DNA from: Anaerolineae bacterium
GTDB lineage: Bacteria > Chloroflexota > Anaerolineae > Promineifilales > Promineifilaceae
DNA: 12,309 bases
Direction of reading: 5' to 3'
NCBI GenBank assembly: GCA_028284105.1
Contig: JANQSK010000065.1
Location: 1-12,309 of the forward strand
Numbering within the stretch: position 1 is the stretch's first letter; every line of letters starts with the position of its first letter. Of the stretch, positions 1 to 6,569 are shown one piece after another. Under the pieces are notes generated by a model. It had not been told where the DNA came from. It saw only the letters and a program-made list of their open reading frames with translations, and ran no database searches. The position numbers and the translations under genes were made by a program.

Positions 1-323
1 GGGTGATGCCACCAAATGTGATTGGTATGGGGCTTAATGCAGATGGGGGTTTAACGGCCACAAAGCCTTACATTGCCAGCGCGAATTACATCAACAAGAT
101 GGGAGATTTCTGTAAAACGTGTGCCTTTAATCCCAAAAAACGAACTGGGGAAGATGCCTGTCCCTATAACTTTTTATATTGGAATTTTATTTTGGATCAT
201 GAAGAAACGCTTCGTGCCAATCCCCGCACCAGTCGCAATGTGCTTGGTTTGCGCCATTTAGATTCTGATGAAAGGCGCCGAGTCAAAGCCGAAGCAACGC
301 ATTTTTTGGAAAATCTTGAGTAA
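1..323 (+). CDS. FeS-type (6-4) photolyase/cryptochrome, C-terminal part
   Basis: This is the 3' end of a gene that begins before the window. The frame is open from base 1 and stops at TAA 321-323, leaving about 107 residues. The stretch NADGGLTATKPYIASANYI, followed by C-K-T-C, then PKKRTGEDACP and the LYWNF segment, matches the C-terminal helical domain of the photolyase-related family (PF04244; PhrB/CryB, FeS-BCP class). These FAD enzymes use light to repair (6-4) photoproducts in DNA. Three of the four [4Fe-4S] cysteines of that class are visible (C37, C40, C53 of the visible part) with the C-x2-C-x12-C spacing known from Agrobacterium PhrB; the fourth would lie upstream. The GTG/ATG codons at 3-8 are internal, because the homologous sequence runs on through them. 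The family is a confident call. Whether the enzyme is a repair photolyase or a signalling cryptochrome cannot be decided from this part. Confidence 0.93.
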   Translation, partial: VMPPNVIGMGLNADGGLTATKPYIASANYINKMGDFCKTCAFNPKKRTGEDACPYNFLYWNFILDHEETLRANPRTSRNVLGLRHLDSDERRRVKAEATHFLENLE

Positions 324-350
324 TGAAAGCAAATAATACGAGTATTGTAG

Positions 351-415
351 GGACGGGATAGGTGGGCAAGTTGTGCCCTCATCAGTTGAGGTGTTTACGC
401 CCAGCTATCTCGTCC
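351..415. repeat. Long imperfect hairpin, inverted repeat 1
   Basis: Bases 351-361 pair with 405-415 (11 pairs, one of them G-U). After a single G/G mismatch, 363-367 pair with 399-403, giving a 16-pair stem. Inside, CCTCA (377-381 region) can pair with TGAGG (387-391 region). It lies 28 bases after the photolyase stop. There is no U-run after it, so it is not a typical intrinsic terminator. Its arms resemble those of the next hairpin (443-505), which suggests a repeat family or a structured RNA. It is the main content of the gene-free stretch 324-634. Confidence 0.6.
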
Positions 416-442
416 GCTGCGCATTAAATTGGGGTGAGTGAA

Positions 443-505
443 GGGTGAGATAGTGCTGAGCAAACCGATTTTAAGTGTAAATGGTCAAGACGCTCTATCC
501 CACCC
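443..505. repeat. Related hairpin, inverted repeat 2
   Basis: GGGTGAGATAG at 443-453 pairs with CTATCCCACCC at 495-505 (10 of 11 positions). Read in one orientation, the four arms of this and the preceding hairpin are GGACGGGATAG, GGACGAGATAG, GGGTGAGATAG and GGGTGGGATAG. They are therefore variants of one 11-mer in alternating orientation. This looks like a REP/BIME-type doublet or the remains of a small non-autonomous element. No coding potential was recognised around it. Confidence 0.5.
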
Positions 506-596
506 TTACACAACATTTTTAATGCTTTTATTGTTTTTGTAATTCGCAACAACCAGGTTTTTTGTCTAACCGTAGATTTCAATCTATGGAACAAAC

Positions 597-623
597 AAAA
601 AGCCGCTGGTGTTTACCAACGGC
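597..623 (-). terminator. Intrinsic terminator of tRNA-Arg
   Basis: On the minus strand, just after the tRNA 3' end, GCCG-T-TGGT pairs with ACCA-G-CGGC across a four-base loop (602-610 with 615-623, one internal mismatch) and is followed by a run of five U (597-601). Stem plus U-run on the strand and side expected for the tRNA make this a good rho-independent terminator. One arm is formed by a copy of the ACGGCCGT palindrome found throughout the window. Confidence 0.75.
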
Positions 624-634
624 CGTTTCATGCA

Positions 635-708
635 TACCCCAGGAGGGACTCGAACCCCCGACCTAGTGATTAGAAGTCACCCGCTCTATTCCACTGAGCT
701 ACTGGGGC
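635..708 (-). tRNA. tRNA-Arg (anticodon UCU)
   Basis: The complement folds as a full 74-nt cloverleaf. The acceptor is GCCCCAG/CTGGGGT (closing G-U pair) with discriminator A. The D stem is GCTC/GAGC with the A-G-T-G-G loop. The anticodon stem is GGTGA/TCACT around loop CTTCTAA, and the T stem GGGGG/CCCTC encloses TTCGAGT. The anticodon is TCT (complement of 672-674), reading AGA and probably AGG. The 3' CCA is not encoded. It lies 115 bases downstream of the gene ending at 824 on the same strand and has its own probable terminator. Confidence 0.96.
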
Positions 709-719
709 AGGGTATCCAA

Positions 720-725
720 ATTCTA
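720..725 (-). promoter_or_regulatory. Possible -10 box for tRNA-Arg
   Basis: The complement of 720-725 reads TAGAAT. It is placed so that transcription would begin about 5 bases before the first tRNA base. No convincing -35 box is seen at 16-18 bases, so this is a weak call based mainly on position. Confidence 0.3.
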
Positions 726-823
726 CAATATTTGATGGTTGAAAGCTAGAGGAGGGAGCCAGCGTGATGCATTATGGCTGATGTTCGAGCATAGGTGCAC
801 ATGCTTATAAACACTTATCGTCT

Positions 824-1288
824 TTAACCAATTCGCCTTCTCGCCTCTCGCTGTTTCGCTTTATCTGGAATCCAATTTTTCCAACGGCCGTTTCCAATTG
901 CAAGAGACAAGCTTTTGATGTCAGGAAAAATTTCTTCAGACGTATATTTAATTGCCCAATGGTGCTCAAGGGGAGAAACCGTAATAATCGTGACGCCTGC
1001 TTCATACGCTTGCCACATCTCCATCGCGGTGCCTAAGCTTGCCACAGGTAAATAGGCAATTAAAAAGTCAACATTTGAGGCTTTTCGTGTGTTGGAGATA
1101 AACGTGAACTCGGCTCGCTTATCATCATATTCAACACTATTAGGATTTGCAGCAAAGGGGTCAATGACTTTGACGTCGGGGATATGGTTTTGAAGAACGG
1201 CCGTTATTTGCCAGCGATAATCTTGAGCTTCAATATAGCGATCATTTCGGCTGGCTTGCATAATACCAGCGATAAAAACTTGGGTCAT
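824..1288 (-). CDS. Nucleoside 2-deoxyribosyltransferase-like protein
   Basis: A 154-residue soluble protein. It starts with a beta strand (TQVFIAGIM), and the central DFLIAYLPVASLGTAMEMWQAYEAG segment carries a D (residue 74), a G-T and an E (residue 90), then a hydrophobic strand GVTIITVSP. That order resembles the nucleoside 2-deoxyribosyltransferase superfamily, whose catalytic glutamate sits in a G-T/S-x-x-E segment after an aspartate-bearing strand. The family exchanges bases on deoxynucleosides or hydrolyses (deoxy)nucleotides. The substrate cannot be inferred. The ATG lies 6 bases after the mreB stop with no clear Shine-Dalgarno sequence, so expression by coupling to mreB is likely. 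Two ACGGCCGT palindromes lie inside, read as NGR and TAV. The fold is moderately sure; the activity is not. Confidence 0.7.
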   Translation of the reverse strand: MTQVFIAGIMQASRNDRYIEAQDYRWQITAVLQNHIPDVKVIDPFAANPNSVEYDDKRAEFTFISNTRKASNVDFLIAYLPVASLGTAMEMWQAYEAGVTIITVSPLEHHWAIKYTSEEIFPDIKSLSLAIGNGRWKNWIPDKAKQREARRRIG

Positions 1289-1294
1289 AATGAT

Positions 1295-2356
1295 TTAGTG
1301 ATGTGTACTACCGCGATGTAACCCGACCAATACACGGTTATAGTTATCTAACTCTTCTAATACGCGACCTGCACCGCGAGCGACACAAGTCATTGAATCT
1401 TCAGCTACCCAAACCCGCATTTTAACCACATCTTCAAGACGTTCTGCCAAACCGCGAATTTGACCACCCCCTCCGGCTAAACAGATCCCCACTTCCATCA
1501 GGTCTGCTACCAGTTCAGGGGGTGTTTCGTCGAGCGCGTCTTTCACTGTGTCCACAATGATGTTGATGGAAGGCGACATCGCTTCACGCAGCTCGATACT
1601 TGAAATTTCAACAGATTGGGGCAATCCATTGATTAAGTTGCGACCTCGTAGCGTCATGGTGCGTTCTTCAGGGAGTGAAAAAGCGGAGCCAATACCGACT
1701 TTCACACGCTCCGCGGTACGTTCACCAATGAGCAGATTGTATTTGTTGCGGGCATATTGGAGGATGTCTTCATCCATTTCGTCCCCAGCCACACGAATTG
1801 AGCGGCTAACAACAATGCCCCCCATTGAAAAGACGGCCACTTCAGTCGTTCCACCGCCGATATCTACAATCATGCTTCCACGTGATTCAATAATGGGTAA
1901 GCCGGAGCCAATCGCTGCTGCCATCGGTTCTTCAATGAGGAACGCTTCACGTGCGCCAGCCGAAATAGCGGCGTCGTATACAGCGCGTTTTTCTACTTCT
2001 GTTACACCACTGGGGATACCAACAACAACACGGGGACGAGGGAAAGGCACAATCATTTGTTCGTGTGCTTTGTCGATAAAGTATTTGAGCATTGCTTCGG
2101 TAATTTCAAACTCTGAAATAACCCCGTCACGCAACGGCCGTATTGCCACAATGTCACTCGGGGTTCGCCCTACCATTTCGCGTGCTTCTGCACCAATGGC
2201 TAACGGCCGTCTATTTCGCTTGTTGATCGCCACCCAAGAGGGTTCATTGATCACGATACCACGATCGCGCACGTACACCAACGTGTTGGCGGTGCCCAAA
2301 TCGATACCAATATCGAGCGAAAATAAACCTAAAAACCAGTCAAGGGGTCTGAACAA
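1295..2356 (-). CDS. mreB: Rod shape-determining protein MreB
   Basis: A 353-residue actin-family ATPase that forms filaments under the membrane and directs lateral cell-wall synthesis. The phosphate-1 motif DIGIDLGTANTLV is at 15-27, phosphate-2 DIGGGTTE at 165-172 and the adenosine motif AGGGG at 294-298. VVGIPSGVTEVEKRAV and EEPMAAAIGSGLPI are typical MreB blocks. The N-terminal FRPLDWFLGLF may be the short membrane-binding amphipathic segment. The length matches the family (about 335-350). The start is a TTG at 2354-2356, preceded by AAGGAA at about 8 bases; no ATG fits better. mreC and mreD are not adjacent. It is the first gene of a pair with the small gene that begins 6 bases after its stop. 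Two palindromes (2135, 2204) are read as R-P-L. Confidence 0.97.
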   Translation of the reverse strand: MFRPLDWFLGLFSLDIGIDLGTANTLVYVRDRGIVINEPSWVAINKRNRRPLAIGAEAREMVGRTPSDIVAIRPLRDGVISEFEITEAMLKYFIDKAHEQMIVPFPRPRVVVGIPSGVTEVEKRAVYDAAISAGAREAFLIEEPMAAAIGSGLPIIESRGSMIVDIGGGTTEVAVFSMGGIVVSRSIRVAGDEMDEDILQYARNKYNLLIGERTAERVKVGIGSAFSLPEERTMTLRGRNLINGLPQSVEISSIELREAMSPSINIIVDTVKDALDETPPELVADLMEVGICLAGGGGQIRGLAERLEDVVKMRVWVAEDSMTCVARGAGRVLEELDNYNRVLVGLHRGSTHH

Positions 2357-2500
2357 TGCTAAATTCCTTTTTTCCTCTCACCAATTGGATTTTTGTAGCG
2401 ATTCGTAGATAGCAGTTAGTGGTTAGTCTAATTGCTAATTACCAATTACTTGTAAAATCCCAAAGCTCAACCTACAAATATCGGGCTAAACCAGTCGCGA

Positions 2501-2509
2501 ATTATAACA
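2501..2509 (-). promoter_or_regulatory. Possible extended -10 promoter for mreB
   Basis: The complement reads TGTTATAAT, a perfect TATAAT preceded by the TG of an extended -10 element, about 145 bases upstream of the mreB TTG start. No good -35 hexamer is seen at 16-18 bases, which extended -10 promoters can tolerate. Confidence 0.4.
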
Positions 2510-2674
2510 AAAGTGTCGACAGTTGCACGGAATCACAAAAATGTCCCACGATCGTCCCCAAATTGTTGCTAAATCAAGTAAAATAGTGAGTGAAATCTGA
2601 GAAATCAGAGGCAATCATATCGTTTGTTTATGTTTTACACGTATAAGTTCATGCAACATTTTTAAACAAAAGAT

Positions 2675-2757
2675 TAGGACTTACGCCCCCTGAGCCTGTC
2701 GAAGAGCAAAGCGTGACACTTCAACAGGCTCAGTGATTGCAATTTGTGTAAGTCCTA
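2675..2757. repeat. Small fold-back (MITE/REP-like) element
   Basis: TAGGACTTAC (2675-2684) is mirrored by GTAAGTCCTA (2748-2757). A second inner inverted pair, CTGAGCCTGTCGAAG (2690-2704) and CTTCAACAGGCTCAG (2719-2733), matches at 14 of 15 positions. The inner sequence is a familiar intergenic repeat core in many bacterial genomes. AAAGAT occurs at both outer edges (2669-2674 and 2757-2762) and could be a target duplication, although it is short and AT-rich. The element is non-coding, within the 563-base gene-free stretch 2357-2919. Confidence 0.65.
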
Positions 2758-2802
2758 AAGATATTAATGACATTGTTTCATAAATAGTCTTCACAAAAGG
2801 CA

Positions 2803-2868
2803 TGTCATTACCGCGCAGGCGGTAATCCATGAAAATAGGAATGGATGCCCGTTTTCACGGGCATGACA
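2803..2868. repeat. Two-hairpin inverted repeat element
   Basis: TGTCAT (2803-2808) and ATGACA (2863-2868) form the ends. The left hairpin is ATTACCGC/GCGGTAAT (2807-2814 with 2819-2826) and the right hairpin is ATGCCCGT/ACGGGCAT (2845-2852 with 2857-2864). ATCCAT (2825-2830) and ATGGAT (2841-2846) are also complementary. This architecture resembles the widespread GTCATTCCCGC...GCGGGAATGAC intergenic repeats. It ends about 50 bases before the start codon at 2920, so it may sit in that gene's leader. Confidence 0.65.
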
Positions 2869-2919
2869 AGCATTAAAAATGCTTATGAAATTATTTTTTT
2901 ACGCTAATAGAAGGTAACA

Positions 2920-3336
2920 ATGGCTAGACAAGCAATGTTTGCAGGGCTCGTATACGACGAAGCCGGCAATTTAGTAAATACAAAAATTCTGGGTGACAGC
3001 GCCCAATATGTCGTTGATGACGACGGCTTTTTACGTCACATCGATTCTGAAATCGTCGATCGGCAGGTGTTAAGCATTTTTCTGGAACAGCTGGATGCCA
3101 ATCGGGACACGGCCGTTACACAAGCAATGAATTTCCTTGGCAAAGACGACATCTTTACCAAAGCAGCTATCGACTCTCAGCTCAACAACATCGATATGGA
3201 CAAAATCATTGCGCAAGGCATTCCTGCCCAGGCACGAAACATGATGGGCATGGTGGGCTTTAAAATTGTTATCAACTTCCATGGGGATGTGGTGGACTTT
3301 GATCAACCGGCGCTTCCTGACGAGGGGTTTGAGTAG
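2920..3336 (+). CDS. Conserved-looking hypothetical protein
   Basis: A 138-residue protein I do not recognise. The start ATG is preceded by GAAGG at about 5 bases, a good ribosome binding site. The protein is acidic, has no cysteine, no signal peptide and no clear membrane segment. The N-terminal part (FAGLVYDEAGNLVNTKILGD then YVVDDDGFLRHID) looks like small beta strands. The middle is probably helical, and the end (GFKIVINFHGDVVDFDQPAL) could again be strands. Codon use and one ACGGCCGT palindrome (3110, read as T-A-V) match the neighbours, so the gene appears native. It stands alone between repeat elements and a convergent gene cluster, so context gives no function. Confidence 0.8.
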   Translation: MARQAMFAGLVYDEAGNLVNTKILGDSAQYVVDDDGFLRHIDSEIVDRQVLSIFLEQLDANRDTAVTQAMNFLGKDDIFTKAAIDSQLNNIDMDKIIAQGIPAQARNMMGMVGFKIVINFHGDVVDFDQPALPDEGFE

Positions 3337-3437
3337 GAAAGTCAGAATGATGAAGGCAAAAGGATGAAGGGGGGTCGAGGTGATTGGTGTATTAGGTTAT
3401 TAATATTTCCAATATTACTTATATCACCATTATACCG

Positions 3438-3473
3438 ATCCCTAATCCCTAATCCCTAGCCCCCAATCCCTAA
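3438..3473. repeat. Short heptamer tandem repeat (ATCCCTA-like)
   Basis: About five units of a 7-base repeat, ATCCCTA with one diverged CCCCCA unit, run up to and over the stop codon of the minus-strand gene ending at 3470. Five units are too few to call a functional array. It lies in the convergent space 3337-3469, which shows no good terminator. Confidence 0.6.
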
Positions 3474-4960
3474 TAGGCGCCGCGGCTAAACAGGGTGTGG
3501 GGAATGGTTTGGAGCAGAATCCGCAGGTCGAAGGCAAGCGACCAATTTTCAATGTAGTAGATATCAAGCAAACAAAGCTCATCAAAGGTCAGATCGGAAC
3601 GGCCGCTTACTTGCCACAACCCAGTAATCCCGCCAATGACTGATAATCTTTGCATATGCCACGGTTGATACCCTTCAACCTCTTCAGGAAGTGGTGGGCG
3701 TGGTCCCACTAAACTCATTTGCCCCATTAACACATTAAAAATCTGAGGCAGCTCATCCAAGCTCAAACGACGAATGATACGGCCTACTCGAGTTAAACGG
3801 GGGTCTTCACGAATTTTGAAAATGGGGCCATCTGCTTCGTTTAGCTGTTCTAGATCCCGCTTAATATTTTCAGCACCGTCTATCATGGAGCGGAATTTGA
3901 ACATTTTGAAGTTTTTACCATTGCGTCCGACGCGTACGGCCGTATAAAAAACTGGCCCTTTTGAATCAAGCTTGATTGCCAAGGCAATAACCGCCATCAA
4001 AATCAGCGCAAACGGTCCCCCTATAAAAATAAAGCTCAAATCCATGATTCGCTTGAGAAGTTGCTGCCACCAGCTAATGCCGACGTCCCGTACGCCTAGT
4101 GTTGGAATACCGGCCATATTGTTAAATTCGACTTGATTTAGGCTCAGCTGGAGCAAATCAGGCACGACCTGTGGCCGCACGCCATATTGATGGCAGATGC
4201 GCAAAAGTTGTGAAATTTGTGGATGCATTTCACCGGGCAGCGCAATAAAAACAGTGTGTAGATTGGACTGTTCTTTTAATACTTTTTCAAGGTCGGTGTA
4301 TTGGCCAAGATGAGGAATCCGACCCAAACCGATGTTGTTTTCCCGTTGGCCATCATGCAAATAGCCAATTGCTTTAAACCCTAAGTCGGGACGCGCTAAA
4401 AGGGTTCGAATGACGCTCCGCCCTACTTCACCAGAGCTAATGACCAACACCCGATCAGCTGCGCGACCCTGCGCGTAAAGCAATGACAGAATGATGCGGC
4501 GTCCTAAACGAGCCAAGCTAATAAACAGCACAATAAAAACCAGTACCCAAAACAGCAATAGGCGTGAGTACGGCACAGGCTGAATAAAGAAGGTGACGAC
4601 ACCCATGAGGAAGATGCCAGCGGCTGTGGCCGAAATGATTCGGGAGGCTTCATCGATAAAGAATTCACCTCGTCGCCGCTTCCAGACTTTAGTCTGGGTA
4701 AAGGTGGCAAAAAGAAGGATGTTCAGGAGCGCTTGCTGACCTAAGTAATCAGTGTATGGCGCAAAAGAGGTGATTGGGCGAATCCATTCCCAATCGTAGC
4801 GAGCAAGATAAGCAAAAATAAACCCAAGGTTAATGAGCACCAAATCGATACCAATGGTGATAAAGCGAATGCGGTTTTTGTTCATCGATTGTGATTGTGG
4901 CATGGTCGAATTTTGTGAATGTTCAAAACCAGAAACCACATTGACTTGATTCGATTCCAT
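3470..4960 (-). CDS. Polyprenyl-phosphate sugar-1-phosphate transferase
   Basis: A 496-residue membrane enzyme of the exopolysaccharide polyprenyl glycosylphosphotransferase type (WbaP/WcaJ-like). It loads a sugar phosphate from a nucleotide sugar onto undecaprenyl phosphate, the first step of a surface polysaccharide unit. Predicted membrane segments lie at about 33-53, 75-90, 105-127 and 133-152. A Rossmann-like central domain begins at RVLVISSGEVGRS (170-182). Another hydrophobic segment at 306-328 opens the C-terminal bacterial sugar transferase domain (PF02397), with KMFKFRSM, the LSLDELPQ block carrying the catalytic D402-E403 pair, SLVGPRPP and GITGLWQVSGRS. All key motifs are intact. 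The ATG follows the glycosyltransferase stop by 13 bases with little Shine-Dalgarno, suggesting coupling. The sugar specificity cannot be told. Confidence 0.95.
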   Translation of the reverse strand: MESNQVNVVSGFEHSQNSTMPQSQSMNKNRIRFITIGIDLVLINLGFIFAYLARYDWEWIRPITSFAPYTDYLGQQALLNILLFATFTQTKVWKRRRGEFFIDEASRIISATAAGIFLMGVVTFFIQPVPYSRLLLFWVLVFIVLFISLARLGRRIILSLLYAQGRAADRVLVISSGEVGRSVIRTLLARPDLGFKAIGYLHDGQRENNIGLGRIPHLGQYTDLEKVLKEQSNLHTVFIALPGEMHPQISQLLRICHQYGVRPQVVPDLLQLSLNQVEFNNMAGIPTLGVRDVGISWWQQLLKRIMDLSFIFIGGPFALILMAVIALAIKLDSKGPVFYTAVRVGRNGKNFKMFKFRSMIDGAENIKRDLEQLNEADGPIFKIREDPRLTRVGRIIRRLSLDELPQIFNVLMGQMSLVGPRPPLPEEVEGYQPWHMQRLSVIGGITGLWQVSGRSDLTFDELCLLDIYYIENWSLAFDLRILLQTIPHTLFSRGAY

Positions 4961-4973
4961 TAATTAAATAGTG

Positions 4974-6098
4974 CTACTGCTCAAGGGCCTTATGATATGT
5001 AAGGGCCGTTTCTCTTCCTGCTTGAGTCCACGAAAACTTCTTTGCTTGTGCAAACCCAAGATGGCGCATTTTATCCGACAATTCAGAATTATGCAGGACG
5101 TTTACCATACGCTCAGCAAGGTCATCTGCATTAAAGGTATCAAAAAGAAGGCCAGCTTCCCCCACTGCTTCAGGAATTGAGGAGCTATTGGAGGCCACAA
5201 CAGGGGTGCCGCACGCCATCGCCTCTATTATAGGCATCCCAAATCCTTCATAGTTAGACGGGAAGACCAACAAATCAGCAGCAGCATACCAAAGCGGCAA
5301 TTCTTCATCAGGCACATAGCCCGTAAAGCGGACTCTATTTTCTATACGAAGTGCTTTGACCTTGGCAAAAATTTCATCAAATAGCCATCCTTTTCCCCCA
5401 ACCAGCACAAGCTGGGCGTCCGGCTCATCGATTTGGGCAAAAGCATCAAGCAAGGTTGGAATATTTTTACGAGGTTGGAGCGTGCCTACGTGCAAAATAA
5501 AACGGCCGTTTATCCCCTTCTGGGCTTTGAATTGTGAAACGGCCGTTTCCGTCTGGGGTTGATAAATGCCATCCACACCTGGGAACACCACATCAATCTG
5601 CTCAAGTGGAATGTCGAAAAAGCGATGGACATCTTGACGGGTTGATTCAGAAATGGTGATTACCCGCCTAGCCCGACGACAAGCCAGACGAGCCTGCGTC
5701 GCTAAATACCACTGTTGAAGCTTTGGAAACTGCTCAGGAAAGTGCAAAAAGCTCAAATCATAAATGGTGACCACAGTTGGTGAAGGGCAAATCCAAGGGG
5801 TGGCAAACGCCATGCCGTGCACAAGGGCCGGTCTTGTCTTGAATAGGCGTATCGGCCAAACGGTTTGCTCCCAAAGAATTCGCGTCAACCGTTTTTCAGT
5901 CGGAAAAGTAGTGTCTTGTTGAATCAGCCCTTTATTCAACTCTGAAAAGCGCGTTTGCACATGATACGTCAATGCATCTTGAGGCAAATTAGCCAGTACC
6001 TGAAAAATATATTGGTGTATCCCTGCCCGACGATATCCAGCTTCGCCCGAAAGCAAGTGTGCATTTATGTCAACTATTGGCTTCATACACCAAATCAT
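4974..6098 (-). CDS. Glycosyltransferase family 4
   Basis: A 374-residue GT-B fold retaining glycosyltransferase. The N-terminal domain contains HGMAFATPW and the interdomain TIYDLSFLHFPEQFP segment. The C-terminal domain has ILHVGTLQPRKN (201-212) and the E-x7-E pair EGFGMPIIE (E284, E292) that binds the nucleotide sugar, then EAMACGTPVVAS. It probably adds a sugar to the lipid-linked unit started by the sugar-phosphate transferase encoded 13 bases downstream. The start is uncertain: an ATG at 6096-6098 has AGGA only 1-2 bases upstream, while the ATG 12 bases further in (6084-6086) gives the more usual family N-terminus MKPIVDINAHLL. I favour the shorter form but give the longer span. Two palindromes (5503, 5540) fall 31 bases apart. 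Confidence 0.95.
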   Translation of the reverse strand: MIWCMKPIVDINAHLLSGEAGYRRAGIHQYIFQVLANLPQDALTYHVQTRFSELNKGLIQQDTTFPTEKRLTRILWEQTVWPIRLFKTRPALVHGMAFATPWICPSPTVVTIYDLSFLHFPEQFPKLQQWYLATQARLACRRARRVITISESTRQDVHRFFDIPLEQIDVVFPGVDGIYQPQTETAVSQFKAQKGINGRFILHVGTLQPRKNIPTLLDAFAQIDEPDAQLVLVGGKGWLFDEIFAKVKALRIENRVRFTGYVPDEELPLWYAAADLLVFPSNYEGFGMPIIEAMACGTPVVASNSSSIPEAVGEAGLLFDTFNADDLAERMVNVLHNSELSDKMRHLGFAQAKKFSWTQAGRETALTYHKALEQ

Positions 6099-6145
6099 AT
6101 CCTACTGAATCAAGATTTACGATTGTTGCAGCCCCAAGCCCCTAT

Positions 6146-6565
6146 CTACTCCCCGTTGAACGTAACTACGACCCGGCGAGAACCCCCATGATTGCGATGC
6201 TCACACAGGTAGATGCCCTGCCAAGTCCCAAGGTGAAAACGGCCGTTATTCACCGGCACCGTCACTGAGCTACCCAGCGTTACCGCTTTGATGTGGGCCG
6301 GCATATCATCAGACCCTTCGTAATTGTGCAGAAAGTATGGCTCATTTTCAGGAACAGAACGATTAAAATAGGATTCCATATCGAGTCTGACGGTTGGATC
6401 TGCATTTTCGTTAATACACAGAGCGGCCGAGGTGTGTTGAATAAAAATATGGGCAATACCCACCTGAATATTCGCCAGTTCAGGTAGCTGTGATAAAAGT
6501 TCCCGTGCTATTAAATGGAAGCCTCGCCTTTGAGGCTGTAAAGCAATCGTCTTTTGAAACCACAT
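6146..6565 (-). CDS. yjbQ: YjbQ family protein (UPF0047)
   Basis: A 139-residue protein starting MWFQKTIAL, closely parallel to E. coli YjbQ, which starts MWYQKTL. Family blocks visible are IQHTSAALCINENADPTVR, the DYEG-like NYEGSDDMPAHIK, the LGTWQGIYLCEHR strand and the C-terminal HGGSRRVVVTFNGE. The conserved histidines and the glutamate of the proposed metal site are present. Members show thiamine-phosphate synthase activity in vitro, but the physiological role is not settled. An upstream in-frame ATG at 6596-6598 exists but would extend into the preceding gene. The MWFQ start at 6563-6565 matches the family and lies 4 bases after the transporter stop, so the two are probably translationally coupled. 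Two CGGCCG sites lie inside. Confidence 0.95.
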   Translation of the reverse strand: MWFQKTIALQPQRRGFHLIARELLSQLPELANIQVGIAHIFIQHTSAALCINENADPTVRLDMESYFNRSVPENEPYFLHNYEGSDDMPAHIKAVTLGSSVTVPVNNGRFHLGTWQGIYLCEHRNHGGSRRVVVTFNGE

Positions 6566-6569
6566 GAAA

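Noticed and set aside
1548..2408. A long plus-strand open frame of 286 codons opposite mreB
   Set aside because: It is the antisense shadow of a well-supported mreB, is rich in Ser/Arg/Ile as such shadows are, and has no recognisable domain or ribosome site.
3438..3473. CRISPR or telomere-type array
   Set aside because: There are only about five 7-base units with no spacers and no associated genes. It is a simple short tandem repeat.
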